DNA of 64,000 nucleotides, from the NCBI RefSeq assembly GCF_003054265.1, contig NZ_QBKT01000001.1:496001-560000 (forward strand), given 5' to 3'. A program made the translations under genes and the position numbers. Positions 45,456 to 54,830 of the stretch are shown piece after piece; positions within the stretch are counted from its first letter, which is position 1, and each line of letters begins with the position of its first letter. The DNA comes from Kordia periserrulae (GTDB lineage Bacteria > Bacteroidota > Bacteroidia > Flavobacteriales > Flavobacteriaceae). A model generated the notes under the pieces. That model was not told the origin of the DNA and made no database searches. It saw only the letters and a list, made by a program, of their open reading frames with translations.

Positions 45456-46841
45456 ATGAGCATTCTCCTCACACATACCTACTACTTATACGAAGATGCC
45501 AAAGAGCAACGCATCATGCGTCCGTATGCGCCGTTGGGATTGTTGTATATTTCTTCGTATTTGAATGAGCATCAGGTTGAAAATCATGTGTACGATTCCA
45601 CATTTTACTCCAAACAAGAACAGCTCGATTTCATCAAAGCAACACAACCAAAAGTCGTTGCGATTTACACGAATTTGATGACAAAAATCAATGTGATTTC
45701 GTTAGTTCAAATCCTAAAAACGGAAGCTGCATACGGTTTTCCAACGATTATTTTGGGCGGGCCCGATATTACCTATAATTGTAAAAATTACCTCAACACT
45801 GGCGCCGATTTTTTAATTATTGGCGAAGGCGAACAAACGACGTTGGAACTCTATCAAGCAATTATCAATGGCGAAAATGTGAGTGAAATTCACGGAATTG
45901 CCTACTTAGAAAATGGTGAAGTTGTAAAAACGCCAGCGCGTATGCGTATGAAAAGTTTGAAAGAATTACCATTGCCCAACAGAGCTGCAATTCCCGTAGA
46001 AAAATATTTGGACGCTTGGAAAACATATCACGGGAAAAGTTCGATGACAGTAAGTACACAACGCGGTTGTCCGTATACGTGTAAATGGTGTAGCACGGCG
46101 GTATATGGACAAAGTTACCGCAGACGTCCCGCTGATATGGTGGCTGCCGAATTGAAACTATTGAAAGACACCTACAATCCGGATGGAATTTGGTTTGTGG
46201 ACGATGTGTTTACGGTAAGTCACAAATGGTTGGAACAATTTCATGAAGAAGTCATCAAGCAAGATGCGATTATTCCGTTTGAATGCATCACGCGCGCAGA
46301 ACGTTTGAATGATAATGTATTGCAATTGCTAAAAGAAGCTGGTTGTTTCCGAATATGGATTGGTGCCGAAAGTGGTTCACAGAAAATCATTGATGCGATG
46401 GATCGTCGCGTAGATGTGGATGTGGTGAAAACTGCCATTCAAAAAACCAATGCCTTGGGAATGGAAAGCGGCACGTTTATCATGGTCGGTTATCCTGGTG
46501 AAGACGAACAAGATATCAACGAAACGATTGATTATTTAAAAGCCGCCAATCCAACACATTTTACCATTACGGTGGCGTATCCTATCAAAGGAACGTCGTT
46601 GTACAACGAAATTGAAGATAAAATTACCGTGCAACCAGAATGGAATACCTCCACAGATAGAGATATTGACTTTACACGCACCTATTCACGAAAATTTTAC
46701 GATTTTGCTGTGCGAAGAATTGTCAATGAAGTCAATTACAACAAAGAATTACGCAAAGGAAAAGATAAAAGTTTGTTGACAACTATAAAGTTAAAAACGA
46801 AATCTTTGCTTGCGCAAACTGCCATGAAATTGTATAAATGA
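45456..46841 (+). CDS. Cobalamin-type radical SAM enzyme 2
   Basis: 461 residues from ATG 45456 (MSILLTHTYYLYED); an upstream TTG at 45432 is less likely. The N-terminal cobalamin-type domain has RPYAPLGLLYISSYLNEH and ILGGPDITYNC. The radical SAM site is STQRGCPYTCKWCSTAVYG near residue 200, with CxxxCxxC. IWIGAESGSQKIIDAMDRR parallels enzyme 1. Similar in order and length to enzyme 1 (42905), so the two operons look like paralogous sets. Its stop overlaps the next gene's ATG by 4 bp. Confidence 0.9.
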   Translation: MSILLTHTYYLYEDAKEQRIMRPYAPLGLLYISSYLNEHQVENHVYDSTFYSKQEQLDFIKATQPKVVAIYTNLMTKINVISLVQILKTEAAYGFPTIILGGPDITYNCKNYLNTGADFLIIGEGEQTTLELYQAIINGENVSEIHGIAYLENGEVVKTPARMRMKSLKELPLPNRAAIPVEKYLDAWKTYHGKSSMTVSTQRGCPYTCKWCSTAVYGQSYRRRPADMVAAELKLLKDTYNPDGIWFVDDVFTVSHKWLEQFHEEVIKQDAIIPFECITRAERLNDNVLQLLKEAGCFRIWIGAESGSQKIIDAMDRRVDVDVVKTAIQKTNALGMESGTFIMVGYPGEDEQDINETIDYLKAANPTHFTITVAYPIKGTSLYNEIEDKITVQPEWNTSTDRDIDFTRTYSRKFYDFAVRRIVNEVNYNKELRKGKDKSLLTTIKLKTKSLLAQTAMKLYK

Positions 46842-47590
46842 ACCTAGATTTTAGTCGAATCACGCAACAAGAAGGTGTGTATTATTTAACGCCTGAAGAT
46901 GCTGGTTTTTCCAAGCATTATCTCGCTGTGCGCGAAAAGGAAAATCGCATCTTAACGGACGCTGACATACGAAAATTGCCTTTTTTAAATCGTGATGAAT
47001 GGCCATATCGTGTGAAATCTACAGAGCGATTTATCAAGTATATAGCTATAAAAAAACGACCACAAACCATTTTGACTATTGGTTGCGGAAACGGTTGGTT
47101 TTCAAACAAAATTGCAGAAGTTTCTTCTGAAAATAACGTCATTGGTTTGGATGTTAATCGTGAAGAATTGGAGCAAGCAGCGCGTGTTTTTAGAAAAGAA
47201 AATCTGTATTTTATGTATGCGGATATCTTCAAAGTCTCTAAAAAATGTGAAACACTGTTTGACATCATCACGCTCAATGGCGCGATTCAATATTTTGAAG
47301 ATTTTGAAGAACTTATCACGCTTTTACAATCATTTTTGACTGAAAATGGCGAAATTCATATCATCGACAGTCCTTTTTATAAAACCAACGAAATTGCTGC
47401 TGCAAAACAACGTACAAAAGCGTATTATAAAGACTTGGGCGTTCCTGAAATGACAGCACATTACCATCATCACGATGAAAAACTGGTCGCTAATTTTGAA
47501 GTTTTGTATCAGTGTAAGCGCAACATCATTCACAAAATTTTAGGCAAAAAAGATTCGCCTTTTTCTTGGTATCGATACATAAAAAGTTAA
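46838..47590 (+). CDS. Class I SAM-dependent methyltransferase (operon 2)
   Basis: 250 residues. Motif I is ILTIGCGNGWFSNKIAEV near residue 80, with the acidic end of beta-2 in VIGLDVNREELEQA. FDIITLNGAIQYFEDFEELI is the motif IV region, common in Methyltransf_11/25 proteins. The ATG overlaps the radical SAM stop (ATGA), and the SGNH hydrolase gene starts 3 bp after its stop. The cluster context suggests the acceptor is a glycan or lipid made here. Confidence 0.87.
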   Translation: MNLDFSRITQQEGVYYLTPEDAGFSKHYLAVREKENRILTDADIRKLPFLNRDEWPYRVKSTERFIKYIAIKKRPQTILTIGCGNGWFSNKIAEVSSENNVIGLDVNREELEQAARVFRKENLYFMYADIFKVSKKCETLFDIITLNGAIQYFEDFEELITLLQSFLTENGEIHIIDSPFYKTNEIAAAKQRTKAYYKDLGVPEMTAHYHHHDEKLVANFEVLYQCKRNIIHKILGKKDSPFSWYRYIKS

Positions 47591-47593
47591 CGA

Positions 47594-48691
47594 ATGGCAC
47601 GTAAAAAATTTTTAAGAAAAGTAACCTATTACGGTTTGTTCACCATCATCATTTTGGTGATTGCGGAAATTGTATTGTCGTTGTTGAATGTTGTGCCGAG
47701 CGATTATTATGTAAATACGCCAAATTCAGGTTTTACGTGGGAAATCAATCATGATGAAATCATTGGGATTCATCAAGATTCGGAAGTTTCTTTTGATGCA
47801 TTGGGCGCGCGTTCTATTTCAAATTATGAAGAAGCAAATCACAAAATGTTTGTTTTGGGCGGAAGTACCGCAGCATGTTTCGCGCTAACCCAAGAAAAAA
47901 CGTGGGCAGCATTGATTGAAAAAAAGTTGGGCGATACATTTTGGATTGGAAATTTTGGACGACCAGGAAATAATAGCAATCACCACGTATTGCAACTGGA
48001 GCAATTGTTGAAAAAGCCAGCATTACAAGACACCAAAACCGTACTTGTGATGCAAGGTGTGAACGATTTAGTTGCCTATTTAATTTCGGAAGAACGCTAT
48101 CTAAACTTGCCAGAAGCGAAAGTAAAAAGCTTTGCCTTTCAGCATATTCCAGACGATCATTTACCTTGGTACAAACGCTTCACCTTGTACAAACTCGCTT
48201 CGAGAGCGAAGAAAAATATTTCGTTCTATTTCAATCACAAAGACCATTTGACAAAGACCGTTTTAGACATCAGAGCGTTGAAAAAGCAATCTAAAATCAT
48301 TCCCGAATTGCCTGATTTGACCAAAGGTTTGACGCGATATGAAGAAAATATCAAACGAATGATTCAAATAGCAAAAGAGAAAAACATTCAACTCGTTTTT
48401 ATCACACAAGCCACGATGTGGAAACCGAATTTGGAACCGCAATACGAAGAATTGATGATTACCAGCGGTTTTCAAAATAACGAAGCTTTTTACAGTACCA
48501 CAGCGTTGTATGGCGGTATGGAAGCATTTAATCAAAAGTTAAAAACAGTTTGCGCGCAAGAAAATATTCCGTGTATTGACTTACAACTACCAAAAACCAC
48601 CGAATCGTTTTACGACGATTTTCACTTTAACGAATCGGGTGCGGAATTGACTGCGCAGCAGATTTCAGAGAAGCTCTTGGAGTTTCTTTAA
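47594..48691 (+). CDS. Membrane-anchored SGNH/GDSL hydrolase-like protein 1
   Basis: 365 residues. One N-terminal signal anchor (about residues 12-32, LFTIIILVIAEIVLSLL). The catalytic SGNH fold has block I variant FVLGGSTAACFAL, and FGRPGNNSNHH (block II/III Gly and Asn). The Asn-bearing VMQGVNDLVAYL follows, and the C-terminal DDFHFNESGAE gives the Asp-x-x-His dyad. The protein is therefore probably periplasmic, acting as esterase or O-acyl transferase on surface glycans. Block I is GGST, not GDS. It is the third gene of operon 2 and resembles the protein at 60922 in layout. Confidence 0.83.
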   Translation: MARKKFLRKVTYYGLFTIIILVIAEIVLSLLNVVPSDYYVNTPNSGFTWEINHDEIIGIHQDSEVSFDALGARSISNYEEANHKMFVLGGSTAACFALTQEKTWAALIEKKLGDTFWIGNFGRPGNNSNHHVLQLEQLLKKPALQDTKTVLVMQGVNDLVAYLISEERYLNLPEAKVKSFAFQHIPDDHLPWYKRFTLYKLASRAKKNISFYFNHKDHLTKTVLDIRALKKQSKIIPELPDLTKGLTRYEENIKRMIQIAKEKNIQLVFITQATMWKPNLEPQYEELMITSGFQNNEAFYSTTALYGGMEAFNQKLKTVCAQENIPCIDLQLPKTTESFYDDFHFNESGAELTAQQISEKLLEFL

Positions 48692-48727
48692 TTTGAAAAT
48701 TTGATGATTTGTAAATGTGTAAATGGA

Positions 48728-48890
48728 CTTTCAAAGTACATTCTTCCTAAAAAAAGCATGAAAACTTTCATACTAAAAGTAGATTCCTGCCTTATTTCGG
48801 CAAGCTCAGTACAAGTCACAAGAATGACAATTCAAGGAACAAACCAAAAGCAAAGCACTACCAACATATGAACATACCAAAATACCAACA
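48728..48890 (-). repeat. Long dispersed repeat, copy B (inverted relative to copy A)
   Basis: 163 bp similar to 27711-27877 in the opposite orientation, including the palindrome (48781-48828) and both flanks. The surrounding 48692-49026 gap otherwise holds low-complexity sequence (atcgtaaatcgtaaatc) and no gene. Confidence 0.72.
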
Positions 48891-49026
48891 AGCGAAGCGT
48901 TCAAAAAAAGTCTGAAAATCCAACAGCGAAGCAATCTAAAGCGAAGCGTTTCTAAAAATTTACGCTGAGCTGAGCGAAGTGAAGCAAATCAAAAATCGTC
49001 AATCGTAAATCGTAAATCCAAAATCC

Positions 49027-50454
49027 CTAGGCTAATTGCTGTTTTTTAAAGAAGGTATCAACAATCTTCTTCTCCACTGGCATGTTGAAATACTTGTGTT
49101 TCAAACGCCATCTCGCGACTAATTGTAGCGGTTTGTAAATCCATTTTTGGTTGGAATAGGCAAATTTTAAGTAGAACTTGAATTTCTCAAAGAATGCATA
49201 TTTTTCCTCGCTCACCCAAGGTCCAGACGAACCTACAAAGTCAAAATCTGACCATTCGTGAACAGTTTCTGGAAGTTTGTAGCCTTGTTTTACAACATTG
49301 TCGGTAATCGTTGTTCCTGGATACGGTTTAAAGTAAAAAATAGGCGTATGAAAGTTGGGATGCATGCTATTCAAATCGAGTGCAACTTTAACCGTTTCTC
49401 GAATACTTTCGTCTGTTTCTTCTGGGAAACCTACGATAAACGGGAATTGTACGGCAATGCCTAAATCTTTGCAACGCTCGGCACACATATATACTTGCTC
49501 AATTTTGATATCTTTTTTCAACCAATTCATCATTTCTTGCGAACCAGATTCGACACCTATCAACAAACGACGCAAACCAGATTTCGCACAGATTTTAAAA
49601 TCTTCCACCGACATTCGCGAACCTTGATCGGCGCGCATAGTAGCTGCCCATGTAAAGTTTAAACCTTTCTCAATCATACGTTCGGAAATTTCAATCACAC
49701 GATCGCGATACGTGAAATAGGTTTCATCTTGCAGATTCAAATCGGTAAACTGATATTTTTCGTGTAAAGCGGCTAATTTATTCACCATGATTTCAGGTGA
49801 AATTGCCGTCCATTTTCTGTTGTACACAAACGGATCCGCACAAAATGTACATCTAAAATAACATCCTGTCGAAGAAATATAATCGAGTTGACGTCTGCCT
49901 TTCTTTTCAAAGTATTTTTCAACGTCAATCAGTTCGTAATTGATATCCGCAAAAGTGTCCATCGCCACAATAGTTCGCGGCGGATTTTTGATAATTTCGC
50001 CTTCGTCATTACGATAGCAAATTCCTTTTACTTGTGATAAATCGCCGTTGGTTGCATACACTTCTACCAATTCACGAAACGTATCTTCACCTTGTCCTTG
50101 CGCGGTAACATCAATACAAATTTCGTCTTTTAAGGTCTGTTTTGGAAACAGCGATGTATGCCAGCCGCCCCAAATAACAGGAATGTCTTGGCGCATTTTT
50201 TTTACCGCTTGCGTTACTTTTAGCGCATCTTTTATCGGTCTTCCCGTTAATACGGTCGTTCCAAAACACAAAGCGTCGTCAATATGTGATTGAATTGTTT
50301 CGAGCGGATTTTCATCAATACGCCCGTCCACAATAATAACTTCATATTTCTCTGGGTCAAGCACAGAACCTATCGCCAACAAGGCAAGTGGCATGTCAAA
50401 AAAGACAGCTATTGGATTGTACAGTAAGATTTTTTGCTTTTTCAAAACGGGCAA
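49027..50454 (-). CDS. Cobalamin-type radical SAM enzyme 3
   Basis: 475 residues. N-terminal cobalamin-type domain with VIWGGWHTSLFPKQTLKD. The iron-sulfur motif is SSTGCYFRCTFCADPF near residue 200 (CxxxCxxC), and RLLIGVESGSQEMMNWLKKD follows. The only start is TTG at 50454 (MPVLKKQKILLYN), because a TAA stop lies directly before it and the next ATG is beyond the conserved N-terminus. It is transcribed opposite to the two radical SAM operons, with a glycosyltransferase gene upstream on the same strand 22 bp away. Confidence 0.88.
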   Translation of the reverse strand: MPVLKKQKILLYNPIAVFFDMPLALLAIGSVLDPEKYEVIIVDGRIDENPLETIQSHIDDALCFGTTVLTGRPIKDALKVTQAVKKMRQDIPVIWGGWHTSLFPKQTLKDEICIDVTAQGQGEDTFRELVEVYATNGDLSQVKGICYRNDEGEIIKNPPRTIVAMDTFADINYELIDVEKYFEKKGRRQLDYISSTGCYFRCTFCADPFVYNRKWTAISPEIMVNKLAALHEKYQFTDLNLQDETYFTYRDRVIEISERMIEKGLNFTWAATMRADQGSRMSVEDFKICAKSGLRRLLIGVESGSQEMMNWLKKDIKIEQVYMCAERCKDLGIAVQFPFIVGFPEETDESIRETVKVALDLNSMHPNFHTPIFYFKPYPGTTITDNVVKQGYKLPETVHEWSDFDFVGSSGPWVSEEKYAFFEKFKFYLKFAYSNQKWIYKPLQLVARWRLKHKYFNMPVEKKIVDTFFKKQQLA

Positions 50455-50475
50455 TTATTTTTATAAAGATAATGA

Positions 50476-51216
50476 CTATTTGAATATTTGAAATGACTTT
50501 AGTTTGTTTTTATGTAGAAAATATTGAATTGACACTTTCAACACGCCCAAACCATAAGTAACACTGCGTTGAAAATTGATGGACGAGCTTTCGCTAGAAT
50601 AGGTTGTCGGACAGGTAATTTCAGCAATTTCATAGCCTTTGTTAAAAATTTGACACAACATTTGATTGTCAAAAATAAAATCGTCCGAATTATACTCTAA
50701 TGCGAGTGAATTCAGCACTTCCTTAGAAAACGCACGAAATCCTGTATGGTATTCCGACAATTTCTGATTGATGACAATATTTTGAAATAAGGTTAAAAAA
50801 CGATTGGCTACATATTTGTACATCGGCATGCCGCCGCGCAACGCACCTTTTCCTAAAATTCGCGAACCCATCACTACAGGATACACATCATTTGCAATCA
50901 AATACGCCATAGAATGTATCAACTTTGGTGTGTATTGATAATCGGGATGCAGCATTACAACAATATCGGCTCCTAGCGATAATGCTTTTTTATAACAACT
51001 CTTCTGATTGGCTCCATAGCCTTTATTTTGATCGTGTTTTACTACATGTTCAATACCCAACTCGTTGGCTACACGCAACGTTTTATCGGTACTACAATCG
51101 TCTACCAACACCACGTCATCTACAATATCGAATGGAATTTCGTTGTAGGTTTTTTGCAAGGTTTCCGAAGCGTTGTATGCAGGAAGAACAACAATAAGTT
51201 TTTTGGAGTTAATCAT
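50476..51216 (-). CDS. Glycosyltransferase family 2
   Basis: 246-residue GT-A fold enzyme from ATG 51216 (MINSKKLIVVLPAYN). The signature sequence is VVLPAYNASETLQKTYNEI, then VLVDDCSTDKTLRVA, with the acidic pair DPDYQY-like HPDYQYTPKL near residue 90. No C-terminal membrane helix, but the basic tail (HKNKLKSFQIFK) may associate with the membrane. Resembles dolichol-phosphate mannosyltransferase-like enzymes of the GT2 family. It likely feeds the neighbouring GT39-type enzyme with a lipid-linked sugar (inference). Followed 22 bp later by radical SAM 3. Confidence 0.88.
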   Translation of the reverse strand: MINSKKLIVVLPAYNASETLQKTYNEIPFDIVDDVVLVDDCSTDKTLRVANELGIEHVVKHDQNKGYGANQKSCYKKALSLGADIVVMLHPDYQYTPKLIHSMAYLIANDVYPVVMGSRILGKGALRGGMPMYKYVANRFLTLFQNIVINQKLSEYHTGFRAFSKEVLNSLALEYNSDDFIFDNQMLCQIFNKGYEIAEITCPTTYSSESSSINFQRSVTYGLGVLKVSIQYFLHKNKLKSFQIFK

Positions 51217-51306
51217 GGTTTTGGCGTAATTGCACAAAAAATAATGCTAATTTTTTACGTTCGCCAATTTAACAACTATATTTAGATACACAAAACAAAA
51301 CTACTA

Positions 51307-52743
51307 TTGAAACCTTCTAAATTAACGACTTTTTTTTACCAGAAAGCAACGCTTTTTTGCATTCCGTTGCTCATCATGATAACATTTCAAATAGTAGGTT
51401 TTGATGGTTTGTACGGTCAAGACGCGTATGAATATTTGCGCTACAGCAATGCCATTCAAGAGTATATGACGGACGGCGTGCATCCAGGAACGTATTATTG
51501 GCCTGTTTTATATCCGACACTGGGAAGCTTGCTTGGTTTTTCGTTTGGAAGCACCGCATTTGCCTTGCAACTGATAAGTTGTTTAAGTTTTTCAATTGCG
51601 AGCGTATATATTTTAAAAACCATTCGAATTGTATATCCAAAAGCAGCACTCCGTTTTTTGTATGTGTTACTTTTTGTGGTATTTTGTCCGTTTTTATTAA
51701 AAATGGGACTCATCGTAATGTCTGATGCTTTAGCGTTGGTTTTTGTTGTATTGAGTGTTTATTTTTTCTTTAAATCCTATTACAAAAACACCAACCTTGC
51801 TCCTATTTTTATATTTGCTACGTGTGCATTGATGACGCGTTATGCTTCGTTGTTTATTACCTTTCCAATTGTTGTTTACAGTTTGATGCTGGTATGGAAA
51901 CGAAAGCAGTTTTTGCAATTAATAACAGCTGTATTTTTGAGCGCGATTGTAAGCATTCCATTTATTATTTTTCAATGGGGCGCATTGTTTGAAGCGACTG
52001 CAAATCCGTTTTTACAAACCTGGTCGGTTGGAAATTATTTCAAAACAAGTTTTACCACACAAGATGGTTCTGCAAATTATACACTTCCAAATTTAATACA
52101 TGCGCTTTCGGTATTTTTTCATCCTGGTTTTCTCTTTTTAGGAAGTATTTTAAGTGTGATTTCACTTAGAAATTATAGATTGCTTTTTACATTTCCACAA
52201 AAACTATTGTTCGTTTGTATAGGATTGTATTTGTTGTTTTTGGCAGGAATTCCGTTTCAAAATCCGCGCATTACGGGATTGGTTTTTCCACTGGTATTAC
52301 TACTTTTATTTCCTGCGTTTGTACGATTGATGAAGTTCGATTTTTTAAAACGATTCCGCACTCCGTTTGTAATTTCAGCCATCGTTTTACAATTGGTGTT
52401 TTTTGTAATGACATTTCAACTGATTTTTACACGCGCCATTACAGAAAAAGAATTGGCAGCGATGATACAACCGTATGAAGGCACTACGTTGTACAGTTTT
52501 GATGTAGATTTGGCGATGAAAGGTCGCGGATTGGACTTTGAGTATAAAAACATGTACTTAGAACGCTACGAGAACTTTCAAGCAAACGATTTGGTTTTGT
52601 TTGATGCGGCACGTTATCAAACACAATGGAAGGACAAAAATCCTATGCTAAACTGGAATTTCATCGTTCAAAATTATCAACTAAAAACCCTAGAAAATCA
52701 TCCAAAAGGCTGGAAATTGTATCAGATTCAAGCTAAAAAATGA
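51307..52743 (+). CDS. ArnT/PMT-like membrane glycosyltransferase (GT39-type)
   Basis: 478 residues with about 11-12 membrane helices. An early acidic loop, LYGQDAYEYLRYSNAIQEY near residue 40, corresponds to the catalytic Asp region of GT-C transferases that use a lipid-linked sugar donor. The C-terminal 90 residues are soluble. The start is TTG at 51307; a stop lies 24 bp upstream in frame, and the first ATG would cut the first helix. It is divergent from the GT2 gene at 51216, and the pair probably makes and uses a polyprenyl-phosphate sugar. Confidence 0.8.
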   Translation: MKPSKLTTFFYQKATLFCIPLLIMITFQIVGFDGLYGQDAYEYLRYSNAIQEYMTDGVHPGTYYWPVLYPTLGSLLGFSFGSTAFALQLISCLSFSIASVYILKTIRIVYPKAALRFLYVLLFVVFCPFLLKMGLIVMSDALALVFVVLSVYFFFKSYYKNTNLAPIFIFATCALMTRYASLFITFPIVVYSLMLVWKRKQFLQLITAVFLSAIVSIPFIIFQWGALFEATANPFLQTWSVGNYFKTSFTTQDGSANYTLPNLIHALSVFFHPGFLFLGSILSVISLRNYRLLFTFPQKLLFVCIGLYLLFLAGIPFQNPRITGLVFPLVLLLLFPAFVRLMKFDFLKRFRTPFVISAIVLQLVFFVMTFQLIFTRAITEKELAAMIQPYEGTTLYSFDVDLAMKGRGLDFEYKNMYLERYENFQANDLVLFDAARYQTQWKDKNPMLNWNFIVQNYQLKTLENHPKGWKLYQIQAKK

Positions 52744-52778
52744 TTTTTTACTAGTTCTAGCAAAGAAATCTTTCCAAT

Positions 52779-53666
52779 TTAATTATCAGGCATATCTTTT
52801 GGCGATTTCGGAATATTCGATTGTGTATGCTCGTTTTTATTTCCGCCCAAAAATAGTACAACGCCTTTCGCAAAATCAAAATTATAGTTGAATGGCGTAA
52901 CTAAGGCACCATTATTCTCTGTGCCGTTCTCACAAATATTCCCCGAAGCTTTGGTACTTCCTTTATATGTCGAATAGCCACTATACACTCCTTTTCCTTG
53001 ATAATTCACCGCAGGCGGCGTAAAACCGACAACCGATAATGGCACTTGATCACACGGACTAATGGTCCTTCCGTAAAACTCCACAAAATTAGTAATCGAA
53101 TGTATGTCAATTTTTTTATAGCCTAACGGAACTTTTATTTTCCCGATAAAGTGTTCTTTTAAATTGCCTTGCGCATCAGCTTCAATCAACCATCCGCCCC
53201 ACCATTGACCATCTTCAACAGTTTCCAATCGCCAAACTCTATATCTGTAAAACTTTGTAGCATCTATTTTAATGGCTAACTCGCAGGTTTCACCAACACC
53301 TTCGCCACCAAATTTGCGACATTTAGTGCCTTTCGATGCTGTCGCATTCCATAGCGAAAATCGCACATTGGTTGCGCCGTTATTTTGTTCTTGTAGTCCT
53401 AAATAACCACCAACACCTGGGTTGTCTACCCAATCCCATTGCACTGGCCAAAAAGAACTCGCATTTGATTTGGAAATCCATACTTGCTGGTCAATATTCC
53501 AAACGTCTGTTGGACTTTCTTCAAAGCTCCAACGGACATATTGAGATGCCCATAATTGCTGTTGCGCCATGGCTTGATTGACGCTAAAACAAAGTAGTAC
53601 TACACAGCATATACGTTGTAGTATTGACATAGTTACTGATGAATTTATTGTGTTTTGAAGCTTCAT
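52779..53666 (-). CDS. Secreted DUF3472-like protein
   Basis: 295 residues. Signal peptide ends near residue 35 (NQAMAQQQ). The pattern VRWSFEESPTDVWN, then GGYLGLQEQNNGATNVRFSLW and FGGEGVGETC, followed by WWGGWLIEA, resembles DUF3472 domains. This assignment is from memory of the motif order. Aromatic-rich beta-sandwich, so likely a carbohydrate-associated exported protein. Two starts are possible (53666 and 53630); the second gives the more usual signal peptide. Convergent with the GT39-type gene, 35 bp apart. No enzymatic motif recognised. Confidence 0.62.
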   Translation of the reverse strand: MKLQNTINSSVTMSILQRICCVVLLCFSVNQAMAQQQLWASQYVRWSFEESPTDVWNIDQQVWISKSNASSFWPVQWDWVDNPGVGGYLGLQEQNNGATNVRFSLWNATASKGTKCRKFGGEGVGETCELAIKIDATKFYRYRVWRLETVEDGQWWGGWLIEADAQGNLKEHFIGKIKVPLGYKKIDIHSITNFVEFYGRTISPCDQVPLSVVGFTPPAVNYQGKGVYSGYSTYKGSTKASGNICENGTENNGALVTPFNYNFDFAKGVVLFLGGNKNEHTQSNIPKSPKDMPDN

Positions 53667-53840
53667 ATTGAAATATTTTATGATGAAAGATACGTATATA
53701 TAATAGAATTCTTAGTGTCGTTTGACATTTTCAAACAATCTACTTAGAAAATTTCACGATGAGATAAACAGCGTGCATTCTTAAATGTATTTCAAAAGGA
53801 AACTTTATATTGCAACTTTATACTCTATTTTTGAAAATGT

Positions 53841-54827
53841 ATGCTTTGGATGCGCATCAAATATCGGCTCGGATTACTGTACAAAACCATCTTGTTCAAA
53901 CTTGGTTTTGGAAAGTTTTTGTTGCGAAATCGCTATGGCGAACGTATTTTGGTGTATCACGGAATTGATGAAGTTGGCGAAACCAAGTACAATAGCCGAT
54001 TCATCTCGAGAGCATTTTTTGAAGAATTCATCAAATATATTACCACGCATTACAACGTAATTTCACTAGACGATTTTTATCAGAAGAAATTCAAAAAAGA
54101 TACACTGAACATTGCGTTGACTTTTGACGATGGATATTTGAACAATTACAAATATGCCGTTCCAATTTTAGAAAAATATAAGGTTCCTGCCAGTTTTTAT
54201 ATTACTACGATTCACGACAAAGCACCGTATTTATGGGCGGATTTTCTGGATATTGTTTCGTATCACACCAACAAAAAAGAAGTCATTTTAGAGCGAAATC
54301 TCTATCAAAAAAACGATAAACACGAATTTATTTGGAACGGCATCTCTATGAAAAATGTCGCAAAAGCATTGCCGTATGACGTTTTGAAAATGATTTATGA
54401 AGTTTTTAAAGACGATTGGGAAGCCTTGCCACCAAAAAAATACGAGGATTATTGGATGCTGATGAACGCACAACAAATTAAAGAAATTGCTGAAAATCCG
54501 TTGTTTACCATTGGCGCGCATGGCGAAACACACGCGAGTTTGGTAGATATTCCACTCGAAGAAGCAAAAAAAGAAATTTTACACAGCAAAACACAACTCG
54601 AAAACATCTGTAAACAACCCATTACTGAATTTGCATTTCCGTTTGGGTATTACAATCAGGAATTAGCTGATTATTGTACAGACATAGGATTTGAGCGACT
54701 ATTATTGGTAGATTACAATACTAAAGAAGATGCTGAAAATGACGCGTGGAAAAACCGTTTTGTGATGAATCCGTACATTTCCATGGAACAACAATTGGCG
54801 TGTTTATTAAAAGGTTCTTACTTTTAA
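53841..54827 (+). CDS. Polysaccharide deacetylase 2 (NodB domain)
   Basis: 328-residue CE4-type deacetylase. The N-terminus is basic with a short hydrophobic stretch. Motif 1 is IALTFDDGYLNNYKYAVPI near residue 95 (Asp pair), and motif 2 is IGAHGETHASL near residue 220, with His-x-x-x-His. FAFPFGYYN is motif 3. Removal of N-acetyl groups from hexosamine in a glycan is the family role. It is the first of three genes with almost no spacing (3 bp to GNAT, 0 bp to FkbM), so a single operon. A TATTTTTG box at 53826 lies only 8 bp before the ATG, so a leaderless start is possible. Confidence 0.88.
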   Translation: MLWMRIKYRLGLLYKTILFKLGFGKFLLRNRYGERILVYHGIDEVGETKYNSRFISRAFFEEFIKYITTHYNVISLDDFYQKKFKKDTLNIALTFDDGYLNNYKYAVPILEKYKVPASFYITTIHDKAPYLWADFLDIVSYHTNKKEVILERNLYQKNDKHEFIWNGISMKNVAKALPYDVLKMIYEVFKDDWEALPPKKYEDYWMLMNAQQIKEIAENPLFTIGAHGETHASLVDIPLEEAKKEILHSKTQLENICKQPITEFAFPFGYYNQELADYCTDIGFERLLLVDYNTKEDAENDAWKNRFVMNPYISMEQQLACLLKGSYF

Positions 54828-54830
54828 AAA

